From Streptoalloteichus hindustanus (GTDB lineage Bacteria; Actinomycetota; Actinomycetes; Mycobacteriales; Pseudonocardiaceae), in the NCBI RefSeq assembly GCF_900129375.1, contig NZ_FQVN01000015.1, positions 58,488 through 122,487 of the forward strand: 64,000 bases of DNA, given 5' to 3'. A program made the translations under genes and the position numbers. Position 1 is the stretch's first letter. Every line of letters begins with the position of its first letter. A model generated the notes under the pieces. That model did not search any database. It was given only the letters and a program-made list of their open reading frames with translations, and was not told the origin of the DNA. This document shows, in pieces, positions 43,386 through 52,008 of the stretch.

Positions 43386-44687
43386 CTAGTCGGCGCTGGT
43401 CCGGTCGGCCGGAGCCCGTCTGCGCTGGTCGACCGCGATGACCAGCCCGGCGGCCACCAGCTCCAGCACGGCCACGACCACCACCACGGCGGACAGGCCC
43501 GACCCGGCCAGCGGGGCGACGAGCCGGGGGAAGAAGCCGGCGCCGAGCACGAACGCCACGAAGGACAGGGACAGGACGGAATCCCGGGCGGTTCCGGCCG
43601 CCGCGTCGAGCGCGTCGACGAGGGCCGGCGCGGCCACGGCCACGCCCAGCGCCGCCGTGGCCAGGAGGGCGGCGAGCGCGCCCGCCGAGCCCCCGCCGGC
43701 CCACAGCCCCGCCGTGGCGGCCGCCGTGACGGCCAACGCCAGCGCGGCTAGGCGCAGGGCGCGCAGCCGGCGGAGGAAGTGGTCGGCCGCCGCCACGACC
43801 ACCACCGGGATGGCGGCGCTGGCGCGCACGGCGAACATCGTGTCGGTGTCGGCGGTCAGCGCCGTCGGGCCGAGCGCCTCCAGCGCGACCCCGACCGCCG
43901 CCATGCCGCCGAACACCGGCAGCGCCGCGAGGCACAGCAGCGCCGTCCGGGGCCGGACCAGCAGCGTTCCCGTCTGCCGCAACGTCGTCCGCAGCACGCC
44001 GCGCGGTCCGTGCACGGCCCTGCCGAGCACCAGGTGCAGCCACGCGCCCGACCACACCACCGCCACCGCCCCGACGCCGAACACCCCGCGCCAGCCGACC
44101 AGGCCGGCCACCACCTCGGCGAGCGCCGGGCCGGCCACGGCGGCCCCGACCAGGGTGAGGACCGCCCGGCGGGCGGTCCCCGGCCACTGCCCCGGGTCGA
44201 CGCGGTCCCGCAGGTGGGTCAGCACGGCGGCGAAGAAGAACCCGGCGCCGGCGCCCTGGACGATCCGGAACGCCTCGCCGGCCGCCAGCGACGTGGCGGC
44301 GGCCAGCGCGGCGCCGCCGAAGGCGAGCGCGGCCAGGGCGAGCGTGATCACCGGACGGGTACCCAGCCGCCGCGCGGCCGACCCGCCGAGCACGAACGCC
44401 ACCGCGCAGACGAGCCCGAACGAGGTGATCAGGCTGGCGGGGGCGGTCGGCGGAACCTTCCAGTCCCGCGCCAGCTCGGCGAGGACCGGGATCACCGCGT
44501 ACAGCTGCCCCGCCACGAGCACGCTGGTGACGACCATCGCCGCGATCGCGCGCCGCCGCCGCTCCCACGACGGGGCGACGGCCACCGCCTCGGTCTCGTC
44601 GACGACCGGCGCGCCAGCGTCGTCCGCGCCGGCGGCGTTCGCGGTGCTCGCGGTGTTGTTGGCGTCCTGGGCCCCCGACGACGACAT
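43386..44687 (-). CDS. MFS transporter
   Basis: A 433-residue major facilitator with 12 predicted membrane segments after a 45-residue acidic cytoplasmic N-terminus. Early segments match drug-efflux types (LYAVIPVLAELARDW; SAARRLGTRPVI in loop 2-3). ATG 44685-44687 with GAGGG upstream is chosen over a much longer frame lacking a site. Substrate unknown. It is convergent with the MocR gene. Confidence 0.88.
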   Translation of the reverse strand: MSSSGAQDANNTASTANAAGADDAGAPVVDETEAVAVAPSWERRRRAIAAMVVTSVLVAGQLYAVIPVLAELARDWKVPPTAPASLITSFGLVCAVAFVLGGSAARRLGTRPVITLALAALAFGGAALAAATSLAAGEAFRIVQGAGAGFFFAAVLTHLRDRVDPGQWPGTARRAVLTLVGAAVAGPALAEVVAGLVGWRGVFGVGAVAVVWSGAWLHLVLGRAVHGPRGVLRTTLRQTGTLLVRPRTALLCLAALPVFGGMAAVGVALEALGPTALTADTDTMFAVRASAAIPVVVVAAADHFLRRLRALRLAALALAVTAAATAGLWAGGGSAGALAALLATAALGVAVAAPALVDALDAAAGTARDSVLSLSFVAFVLGAGFFPRLVAPLAGSGLSAVVVVVAVLELVAAGLVIAVDQRRRAPADRTSAD

Positions 44688-44842
44688 ACGGGCCGCCCTC
44701 CCTCGGCTCCACCCCTGGTCCCGGCGCGCGATCAGCGACCGCGTCCTCGCGCCACACGGTAGGAACGAGATCGCGACGGGTCCAGCGAATCCGGCGATCC
44801 CACCCGCAGGGACGCGCTCCGCCCCGTTCGTCGCGCGCCCGA

Positions 44843-45601
44843 TCAGCGCAGCCGGACCCCGGTCGGCTGACCCAGCAGCTCCCGGCCGAGCAGGGTCGCG
44901 GCGACCACGGCGGCCGGCATCACGACGATGGCCGCGAACGGGATGATGCTCAACAGGTACGCCGGCATCCCCACCCCGAACGCCAGCCCGCGCCGCTGCC
45001 GCAGCAGCAGCCGCCGCTGCTCCGGCTCGATCTCCCGCCGCCCGAACGGCACGGCCACCAGCTCCCGTACCAGCAGCCACGCCCCCACGAACGCGGCGAT
45101 CACCGGCACCACCGTCTGGCCCAGCACCGGGATGAACCCCGCGAGGAACAACGGGATCGCCCACAACACCGACAGCACCACCGTCGACAGGACCTCCCGC
45201 GCGACCTGGAGGAGCCCCCGCAGCCACCCGCTGTTCCCCGCGTCCGGCGCTCCGCCCAGCCCCTGGTCCACGATCTCGGAGATCTTCTCGTAGAACGGGT
45301 CGCCGATCAGCAGCGTCAGCGCCGTGAACGAGACCACGCCGACCGCGACGGCCGCGCCGAGCACGGCGATCCCGGCGGCGACGCGCGTCGCGGTCCGGGC
45401 GAGGTCGCTCCACCCGTCCGCGAACGGCGTCAGCCAGGTGGCGATGTCGCTGAGCCAAACACCCAGCATGATCCACGCCCCCAGCAGCAACACGGTGGTG
45501 ATCAGCGCGGGAACCGCTCCGAGCAGCAGCAGCCGTGGTGAGCGCAGGATCGTCCCGAACCCCCGGCCGAACAGGCGTACCCCAGCGACGAACTCCCGCA
45601 T
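44843..45601 (-). CDS. EI24/CysZ-like membrane protein
   Basis: A 252-residue EI24-domain protein with about four to six membrane segments (LLLGAVPALITTVLLLGAWI; FIPVLGQTVVPVIAAF) and conserved GDPFYEKI. CysZ members transport sulfate, but the wider EI24 family is mostly uncharacterised and this one is not near sulfur genes. ATG 45601 with AGGAAGG upstream is preferred to ATG 45637. Confidence 0.85.
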   Translation of the reverse strand: MREFVAGVRLFGRGFGTILRSPRLLLLGAVPALITTVLLLGAWIMLGVWLSDIATWLTPFADGWSDLARTATRVAAGIAVLGAAVAVGVVSFTALTLLIGDPFYEKISEIVDQGLGGAPDAGNSGWLRGLLQVAREVLSTVVLSVLWAIPLFLAGFIPVLGQTVVPVIAAFVGAWLLVRELVAVPFGRREIEPEQRRLLLRQRRGLAFGVGMPAYLLSIIPFAAIVVMPAAVVAATLLGRELLGQPTGVRLR

Positions 45602-45681
45602 CCGCGAACCCTTCCTCACTCCCGAGAACCGGCGCATGATCGCACGTCACTCCGTCGGCGGCTGGTGGAATGCTGCGGAAC

Positions 45682-46410
45682 ATGTATCGGGAACGGCCGT
45701 CCACCCTGCCCGGCGCCGTCCTGTGGACCAGGACCGTGCCGGCCGACGAGACCGAGCACCGCGTCCTCCCCGACGGCTGCCTGGACCTGATCTGGCACAA
45801 CGGCCGCCTGCTCGTGGCGGGCCCGGACACGACCGCCCAGCTCGGCAGCAGCACACCGGGCGCGACCTACACCGGCCTGCGCTTCGCCCCCGGCATCGGC
45901 CCCACCGTCCTCGGCGTGCCCGCCCACGAACTGCGCGACCGCCGCGTGCCTCTCGCGGACCTCTGGCCCTCCGCCCGAGTTCGCCGACTCACCGAACGCG
46001 CCGCCGAAACACCCCGCCCCGGCCACTTCCTGGAGAACCTGGCCCGCGACCAGCTCCGCGACACCACGCCCGAACCCTCCACGCGAGCCCTCGTGGCCAG
46101 CATCGCCTCCGGCGACTCAGTGACCACCACGGCCAACGCCCTGGGCCTGAGCACCCGCCAACTCCACCGCCGTTGCCTCCACGCCTTCGGCTACGGCCCC
46201 AAAACCCTCGCCCGCATCCTCCGCATGACCCGAGCACTCACCCTGGCCCGCTCCGGCACCCCGTTCGCCCAGGTAGCAGCCGAATCCGGCTACGCCGACC
46301 AAGCCCACCTGTCCCGCGAAGTCCGAGCCCTCGCCGGCATCCCCCTGACCCAACTCATCACCCCACCCCTCCGCCCCGCTGAGAGGAGCCGTGATCGTCA
46401 CAACCGGTAG
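45682..46410 (+). CDS. AraC-family transcriptional regulator
   Basis: A 242-residue protein. The N-terminal about 130 residues are a DUF6597/AraC-ligand-like domain (RVLPDGCLDLIWHNGRLLVA), and the C-terminal AraC helix-turn-helix pair is at about 150-230 (STRQLHRRCLHAFGYGPKTL; VAAESGYADQAHLSREVRAL). ATG 45682 and ATG 45670 are both possible starts. The CRISPR leader begins right after its stop. Confidence 0.88.
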   Translation: MYRERPSTLPGAVLWTRTVPADETEHRVLPDGCLDLIWHNGRLLVAGPDTTAQLGSSTPGATYTGLRFAPGIGPTVLGVPAHELRDRRVPLADLWPSARVRRLTERAAETPRPGHFLENLARDQLRDTTPEPSTRALVASIASGDSVTTTANALGLSTRQLHRRCLHAFGYGPKTLARILRMTRALTLARSGTPFAQVAAESGYADQAHLSREVRALAGIPLTQLITPPLRPAERSRDRHNR

Positions 46411-46497
46411 CGTTCCCACCAATGCACCAACACCACCACCCAAACCCAAGTGGTCAAAAACGGCCCATGCCGCTCCGATCACCGCAGGTCAAGAAGT
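46411..46497 (+). promoter_or_regulatory. putative CRISPR leader
   Basis: The 87 bases between the AraC stop and the first repeat are AT-richer than their surroundings (ACCACCCAAACCCAAGTGGT, then TCAAAAAC). Repeat orientation matches type I-E repeats read from the leader, and the degenerate repeats sit at the opposite end, so this side is the leader. Confidence 0.55.
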
Positions 46498-47318
46498 GTC
46501 GGCCCCGCGCACGCGGGGATGAGCCGGAACGTCCTGATGAGTCCCATGCAGGCGGCGTGTCGGCCCCGCGCACGCGGGGATGAGCCCCCGCGCCAGCTCA
46601 TGGGTCTCGACGGTGAGCAGTCGGCCCCGCGCACGCGGGGATGAGCCCTCGCAGGTCCCGCAGCCACGCCGCTAGCCCGTGTCGGCCCCGCGCACGCGGG
46701 GATGAGCCGCGCGACGTCCACACCGGACACGGCCGAGGCACGTCGGCCCCGCGCACGCGGGGATGAGCCCGCGGTCGGGAGCACGCTGAGCTGGCCGCCG
46801 GCGTCGGCCCCGCGCACGCGGGGATGAGCCCGCGGCGGGCGCGAGCCTGCGGGAGCTGTCCCGGTCGGCCCCGCACGCGCGGGGATGAGCCGTTCAACGA
46901 CGCCCTGTCGATCCTGCGGCAGTCGTCGGCCCCGCACGCGCGGGGATGAGCCGCCCTCATACTCGCGGACGGCGACGACGCGGACGTCGGCCCCGCACGC
47001 GCGGGGATGAGCCCACCGTGGCACCTCGTGCTCGGCTGGCGGCATCGTCGGCCCCGCACGCGCGGGGATGAGCCGCCTCAACGTGGCGTAGGCGCGGTCC
47101 AGATCCAGTCGGCCCCGCACGCGCGGGGATGAGCCGTCCAGCCGCAGTGGAGGGTCCAACGGTGGCGGGTCGGCCCCGCGCACGCGGGGATGAGTCCACA
47201 GCACACCCCGAATTGGGGCAGAGGGGGCGGTCGGCCCCGCGCACGCGGGGATGAGCCGCAACGAGGACACGCAGGAAATCCCGCCGGTGAGTCGGCCCCG
47301 CGCATGCGGGGATGAGCC
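46498..47318 (+). CRISPR. type I-E-like CRISPR array, 14 repeats, 13 spacers
   Basis: Fourteen 28-base repeats start at 46498, 46559, 46620, 46681, 46742, 46803, 46864, 46925, 46986, 47047, 47108, 47168, 47230 and 47291, so spacers are mostly 33 bases. All begin GTCGGCCCCGC and end GGGGATGAGCC (GAGTC in repeat 12). Repeats 1-6 and 12-14 have the centre CCCCGCGCACGCGGGG; repeats 7-11 have CCCCGCACGCGCGGGG. Both keep the six-base stem and change only the loop. Repeat 14 has CGCATGCG. Sequence and size match I-E repeats of actinobacteria. No cas gene lies in this window. Confidence 0.97.
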
Positions 47319-47484
47319 CCGGCGATGCCCGCAGCGCTCCGGGACCAGTCAGGCCCGGCACGGCTTCTGCTGGTGCGGCCCCTGCTATCGGCATGCCGTG
47401 ATCAGCTCCCCTCGACAGGGGTCGGGCGGAGCCCGCGCAGCTGGCAGGCTGTGCGGATTGCCCGACAGCGTGGAGGGGGAAGCA

Positions 47485-47886
47485 ATGGGGATTTGGAAGG
47501 ACGCCAAGGAGAAGTACGAGGCGAAGGTCGCGCAGCAGCGGCACGCCGCACTCCAGCAGCGGATGGAGGCTGTGGTTACTCAGGCCCGCGCCGCCCGGGC
47601 GCAGGGCCTGACCATCTTCCAGGTCACGCTGGAGATCGCGGAGAACGAGCGCACCATGCTCCCGTCCTCGCAAGGGTGGGATGGCTACAACACCCGAAGA
47701 GTCGAACACGGCGGCTCCTCGGAGATCCTGTCCGCAGTGCAGGCCGAGGGTTGGGAACTCGCCCACTTCAGCGCATCCGCGCTCCAGACCGGATCGGTCA
47801 GCCGGGACAAGTTCCTTTCCAGTGGGCAGGAGACCGGCTTTTCCGGGGTGTTGTTCGGCGTCTACGTCTTCCGTCGCGCGCAGTGA
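47485..47886 (+). CDS. DUF4177-like small protein beside the CRISPR array
   Basis: A 133-residue protein. The N-terminal about 40 residues are charged and helical (WKDAKEKYEAKVAQQRHAAL), and the C-terminal half resembles DUF4177: SAVQAEGWELAHFSAS then GVLFGVYVFRR. ATG 47485 has GGAGGGGG upstream. It lies 166 bases after the last CRISPR repeat and is followed by an isolated repeat-like sequence at 47920. DUF4177 proteins have no known link to CRISPR; function unknown. Confidence 0.75.
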   Translation: MGIWKDAKEKYEAKVAQQRHAALQQRMEAVVTQARAARAQGLTIFQVTLEIAENERTMLPSSQGWDGYNTRRVEHGGSSEILSAVQAEGWELAHFSASALQTGSVSRDKFLSSGQETGFSGVLFGVYVFRRAQ

Positions 47887-47919
47887 CCACCCGGCCGGAC
47901 CTCCCGCCGGTCGAGTTAC

Positions 47920-47944
47920 GTCGGCCCCGCACGGGTGGGGAGAT
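47920..47944 (+). repeat. isolated degenerate CRISPR-repeat-like sequence
   Basis: GTCGGCCCCGCACG followed by GGTGGGGAGAT matches the array repeat over most of its length, with changes in the 3' half. It lies 601 bases beyond the last array repeat, on the far side of the DUF4177-like gene. It may be a relic of a longer array. Confidence 0.6.
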
Positions 47945-47953
47945 ATGGGCGGT

Positions 47954-47992
47954 GCCCGGTCGGGGCGGGGGTGGGGGGCGTCCCGACCGGGC
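47954..47992. terminator. hairpin between convergent genes
   Basis: GCCCGGTCGGG (47954-47964) pairs with CCCGACCGGGC (47982-47992) around a 17-base G-rich loop, between the DUF4177-like gene and the VOC gene. Confidence 0.5.
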
Positions 47993-48001
47993 GGAGTGGG
48001 A

Positions 48002-48403
48002 TCAGTTCTGGGTGGGGAGGGGGGCGAAGAGGTCGATCGGGTTGCCGTCGGGGTCGTGGATGACGGCGTAGCGCTGGCCCCAGAACGCGTCCCAGGGCTC
48101 CTTGTGGCCTTCGTGGCCCGCCGCGACGAGGGCGGCGTAGGTGCGGTCGACGTCGGCCGGGTCGGCGCAGGCGAAGGCGAGGCCCACCCGGCCGCTGCCG
48201 GTGGGCGGGGTCCAGGTGGGGTCGAAGGAGCGGACGGTGTCGACGGTGTCCCAGGCGAGGCGGAGGCCGCCCGGCAGCGTCACCTCCACGTGCGGCTGGT
48301 GGTCGGCGTCGGCGGGGATGTCGAGGCCGAGGTCGCGGTAGAAGGCCAGCGACCTGGCCATGTCGGCGACGACGATGCCGACGAGGTTGAACTGAGGTGC
48401 CAT
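48002..48403 (-). CDS. VOC-family (glyoxalase-like) protein
   Basis: A 133-residue single VOC-domain protein with paired beta-alpha-beta-beta-beta motifs (FNLVGIVVADMARSLAFYRD; QRYAVIHDPDGNPIDLFAP). The C-terminal Asp-Pro-x-Gly-Asn-x-Ile-x-Leu/Phe pattern is typical of glyoxalase/bleomycin-resistance proteins. Metal and substrate are unknown. ATG 48403 is chosen; the frame runs further upstream without a site. Confidence 0.88.
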   Translation of the reverse strand: MAPQFNLVGIVVADMARSLAFYRDLGLDIPADADHQPHVEVTLPGGLRLAWDTVDTVRSFDPTWTPPTGSGRVGLAFACADPADVDRTYAALVAAGHEGHKEPWDAFWGQRYAVIHDPDGNPIDLFAPLPTQN

Positions 48404-48627
48404 GCCGCCGACCGTAGGCGGGCGGGGCGGGCCGCGTCTTGAACGAAACGGACGTTCACGGGCGGGGCTCCCCCACACGGCGTCGTTCGCGTCGCTGGAT
48501 GCGTTGACGCCCGCACGGGCGCGGTTGCCGCGCGAAACTCCCGGCTCCAACACTCCGAAGAGGACTCCCACATCCCTTCCAGGGCCGTATCCGGCCTTCG
48601 CGCGACGCAGTCAGAGAGGCAGCGGAC

Positions 48628-50058
48628 ATGACTTCCTCGCCGAGGTCCACCGCCACGCTCGACCGCCCGGAGCTGTCCTCGGCCGAACTGGTGGCCCTGA
48701 CCAGCGTCCCCGACGCCGAGCAGCGGCTCGTCCAGTACGTGGACCTGTTGCGGGAGAAGGGGATCGAGCCGCCGACGAACCTCTCGGTCGCGGAGAACGT
48801 CCTGCTCTACCCCGAGCACCTGAAGCCGTACGTGTTCCGGAACCTGCCGGCGGTTCCCGAGCGGTCCATCAAGTACGCGCCGCCCATGGGCTCCGAGGCG
48901 CTGCGGAAGCGGATGGCGACCCTGTTCCGCGACTCCTTCGACATCACCGTGGACCACAGGAACATCTACGCCACCTGCGGGGTTTCCTCGGCGTTGGAGT
49001 GCATCGCCCTGGCGCTGCGCGAGGGCGGGGTGCTCCGTGCCGGCGACGCCGTGATGCTGCCCGCGCCCTGTTGGCAGGGATTCCGGTGGTCGTTCCAGCA
49101 GCGGCCCGAGTTGCACTGCGTCGGGGTCGACCTGCTGGAGGCGGGCGCGGAGCGGTTCGAGCTCACGCTGGAGGACATCAAACGCGAGTACCGCAACGAC
49201 AAGCACCGCCCGCCGAAGCTCCTCGTCCTGACCAACCCGCACAACCCGTTGGGGGTCAACTACGACGAGGACCTGCTGGAGGAGATCTACCGGTGGGTGT
49301 TGGACGAGACCGACATGCACGTGATCTCCGACGAGATCTACCGGCACTCCCAGGTCGAGGACGCCCATCCCGACTTCGTCAGCGCGTTCGCGCTGCGCGC
49401 CTACCGCGACGCCAGCAAGGAGAAGCGGGCCCGCGTGCACCTGGTGTGGGGCTTCGCCAAGGACTTCGGGCTCTCCGGGTTCCGGCTCGGGTTCGTCGTC
49501 TCCACCTCTCCCCTGGTTCGGCGCGCGATGCAGGGCTCCGACCGACCGGCCGACGAGTGGAAGAGCCTGTCCTGGTTCAGCCCCTTCGACTCGCTCAAGC
49601 AACACCTGTTCGGCCACCTGCTCAAGGCGAAGATCGGCGACGAGGACTTCGCCACGCGGGCCATGGCGGACTACCGGGGTTTGCTCACCGCCGCCTACCG
49701 CGAGGTCGTGGGAGCGTTGCGGGAACAGGGAATTCCGCACGTCCACCGGCAGAACGGCAACCCGGGGGTGTTCTGCTGGCTCGACCTGCGCGACCACCTG
49801 CCGGACAGCTCCCGGGTGAACGGGTCGAGCCTCGCGGCGGACCCGGTGTTCGGCGGCGAGTACGGCTACTGGGTGGACGAGCCGGAACAACAGCTCGCCA
49901 AGGACATCGCCGACAACGCGAGGGTTCTCCTCCTGCCGGGAAGGACGTTGTTCTGCCACTGGCCGGGCTATTTCCGGCTGTGTTACACCGCCGAGGAGAC
50001 GTCGAAGGTGTGCGACGCCGTCGAGCGCGTCGGGGAGTACCTCCGGTCACGGAGTTGA
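48628..50058 (+). CDS. class I/II aminotransferase (ACC-synthase-like)
   Basis: A 476-residue PLP enzyme of fold type I. SDEIYRHS holds the PLP-phenol-binding Tyr, and the Schiff-base Lys278 lies in GFAKDFGLSGFRLG, the signature of aspartate-aminotransferase class I and the 1-aminocyclopropane-1-carboxylate synthase branch. NPHNPLG binds the cofactor. The long N-terminus and the FRLG motif favour the ACC-synthase-like branch, whose bacterial members are often of unknown function. It stands alone; the next gene is convergent. Confidence 0.88.
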   Translation: MTSSPRSTATLDRPELSSAELVALTSVPDAEQRLVQYVDLLREKGIEPPTNLSVAENVLLYPEHLKPYVFRNLPAVPERSIKYAPPMGSEALRKRMATLFRDSFDITVDHRNIYATCGVSSALECIALALREGGVLRAGDAVMLPAPCWQGFRWSFQQRPELHCVGVDLLEAGAERFELTLEDIKREYRNDKHRPPKLLVLTNPHNPLGVNYDEDLLEEIYRWVLDETDMHVISDEIYRHSQVEDAHPDFVSAFALRAYRDASKEKRARVHLVWGFAKDFGLSGFRLGFVVSTSPLVRRAMQGSDRPADEWKSLSWFSPFDSLKQHLFGHLLKAKIGDEDFATRAMADYRGLLTAAYREVVGALREQGIPHVHRQNGNPGVFCWLDLRDHLPDSSRVNGSSLAADPVFGGEYGYWVDEPEQQLAKDIADNARVLLLPGRTLFCHWPGYFRLCYTAEETSKVCDAVERVGEYLRSRS

Positions 50059-50073
50059 TTGATCTCCCGGGCG

Positions 50074-51042
50074 TCACTTCTTCGGCCGGCGGGCCAACCA
50101 GCGCGGGTCGATGTCGGTGGGCTCGGGCGCGCCCAGCTCCGCGATCGTGTAGCCGGTGGGATAACCCGGGTAAGTGCGGTTGTGCCGGTCGTGCGCCAGC
50201 CGGGACGACCTGCGCGGCGGCAGAAGGCGCACGACCGCCGAGCGCGCCCGGAGCGCGGCGGGGACCAGTCGCCGGAGCCACGCGGGGGCCGGCCGGAACC
50301 CGAAGGACTTCCGCACCGGCTCGTCCAGCATCGCCACCACGCACCGGCGCACCAACGGCCGCAGCGGACGGGGAAACCACGAGACGAAGAGGTCCACTGT
50401 GTACTGTCCAATGTGGCGATTCGTCTCGCCGTAGCGGAAGTGCGCGCGCTCGTACTCGACGTTGAAGCGCTCGAACTCCTCGTAGCTGTCCGGGATCTCC
50501 CTGATCCCCATGCGGCGGCCCACCTCGCGGTAGAAGTGGAACGCCGCGAGCCGCTCGTGGTCGGTGAGCGGGCGCCAGCCGAAGCGCTCCACCCACCGCA
50601 CCGGCTCGTACACGAACGTCGACAGCACGTACCGCATGTCCTCGTCGCTGATCACGTAGCGGCCGTGCATCCGGTTGATCACGCGCAGCGCCTGGCGCCC
50701 CCGGTCCGAGTCGTAGCCGTGCTCGGCCAGCTCGGCCATGAGGATCGCGGTGTCGTCGTACCGCTTCTGCGGCCGGTGCGCGAACTCCCCCGTGGCGTCC
50801 AGCAGCGCGGAGACCGAGGGCGTGCAGTAGGTGCGGAACAGCGCGAACTCCAGCGCCTTGCGGTAGTCCCACGGGAACTCGAAGCCCGACGAGATCCGCA
50901 CGATCTCCTGGTGGTCGCGCTCCGGGTCCAGCGAGACGATCCGCCGCAGCCAGCCGTACCGGTCCACGCCCGGCCGCCCCCGCCGCTGGCGCTGCCGTCC
51001 CGTCGCGGGCGTGGCCACCCGGCCGGCGTCGGCCTCCCCCAT
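50074..51042 (-). CDS. MpaB/rubber-oxygenase family protein (DUF2236)
   Basis: A 322-residue DUF2236 protein, the family of latex-clearing rubber oxygenase and MpaB' oxygenases. Conserved His residues occur in EFAHRP, RMHGRYV and FHFYRE, with the characteristic FGWRPLTDHERLAAFHFYRE stretch. Family members bind b-type haem. It has no signal peptide. ATG 51042 follows GGGAGGGA. The substrate cannot be inferred. Confidence 0.85.
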   Translation of the reverse strand: MGEADAGRVATPATGRQRQRRGRPGVDRYGWLRRIVSLDPERDHQEIVRISSGFEFPWDYRKALEFALFRTYCTPSVSALLDATGEFAHRPQKRYDDTAILMAELAEHGYDSDRGRQALRVINRMHGRYVISDEDMRYVLSTFVYEPVRWVERFGWRPLTDHERLAAFHFYREVGRRMGIREIPDSYEEFERFNVEYERAHFRYGETNRHIGQYTVDLFVSWFPRPLRPLVRRCVVAMLDEPVRKSFGFRPAPAWLRRLVPAALRARSAVVRLLPPRRSSRLAHDRHNRTYPGYPTGYTIAELGAPEPTDIDPRWLARRPKK

Positions 51043-51203
51043 GGGCTGTCCCTCCCGGCCGCGGCCCGCCGCCGGCGCGCCCACGACCGTCGCGTTCCCG
51101 AGCGATGTCGTCGACAGCGATCTTGCTCCAGGGGAGGGCCGACGCGCGCGCCCCCGTTCGGGTCATCCCGCCGGGTCATCCCGACGTGTTCATCCCGGCG
51201 CGG

Positions 51204-51920
51204 TCACCGCCGGCGACGGCCTCCGCTCACCGCGGCGGCGAGCTCGTCCTTGGTCATCTTCGACCGCCCCTCGACGCCGAGCTCCCGCGCCTTCTCGTAC
51301 AGCTCGTCCCGGCTCGGCTCCCGCTGCGCCGGCGCGCCCTTGGCGGACCCGGCGGGCTCCTTCTGCCTGGTCGACCCCTTCCGGCCGGAACCAGCGGCGG
51401 ACGTCCTGCGGCCCCTGGCGGTCTCCTCCGACTGGCGGGGCGCGGGGGTCAGCCGGGTGGACTCGGCCTCGTAGGCGGTCATCTCCTGGGCGCGGCGCTC
51501 CTTGAAGATCTTGCCCAACTCGCGGAGCCGCTTCTGCCCGACCGCCTCGGCCAGGGCCGGCAGCACCTCGCTCTCCTCCTCCTGGACGTGGTGCTCGACC
51601 GCCCCGACCAGCTCGTCCAGGACGCTCTCGAACTCGTCGGACGCGGGGTCGGTCTGTTCGAGCTGGTGGAGGATGCGCTCGGCCTCCTCGTGCTCCTCCT
51701 TGCTGTGCTCCACCTCGTCCGCCTCCTGGGGCGCGGCCTTGGCCACCTCCGGGTAGACGTGCTCCTCCTCGGCCCTGCTGTGGGCGATGAGCATCGCGCC
51801 CAGCGTGCGGACCAGTTCGGGCCGCCGCTCGACGTCGGTCCGCATCTCCTCGAACAGGCGCTCCATCTCCCGGTGGTCCCTGGTGATCAGGGTGATCGCG
51901 TCGGTGCCCGTCGCAGCCAT
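51204..51920 (-). CDS. hemerythrin-domain protein with C-terminal Rho-N-like domain
   Basis: A 238-residue protein. Residues 1-140 are a hemerythrin four-helix bundle with the di-iron ligands in ITRDHREM (His16), AHSRAEEEHVYPE and EHHVQEEESEVLP. A low-complexity basic linker follows, then a C-terminal helical module (DELYEKARELGVEGRSKMTK) that resembles the Rho N-terminal/SAP-like nucleic-acid-binding motif. Hemerythrins bind O2, NO or sense iron and redox; the added module suggests DNA association under stress. Confidence 0.88.
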   Translation of the reverse strand: MAATGTDAITLITRDHREMERLFEEMRTDVERRPELVRTLGAMLIAHSRAEEEHVYPEVAKAAPQEADEVEHSKEEHEEAERILHQLEQTDPASDEFESVLDELVGAVEHHVQEEESEVLPALAEAVGQKRLRELGKIFKERRAQEMTAYEAESTRLTPAPRQSEETARGRRTSAAGSGRKGSTRQKEPAGSAKGAPAQREPSRDELYEKARELGVEGRSKMTKDELAAAVSGGRRRR

Positions 51921-52008
51921 CTCCGCCTCCTCGCGTCGCGCGGGTTCGCGCAGGTGACGTACCCCGGACGGGCGGTGTCCAACCGCGTAGCCACTCTCGC
52001 GGGTGGCC

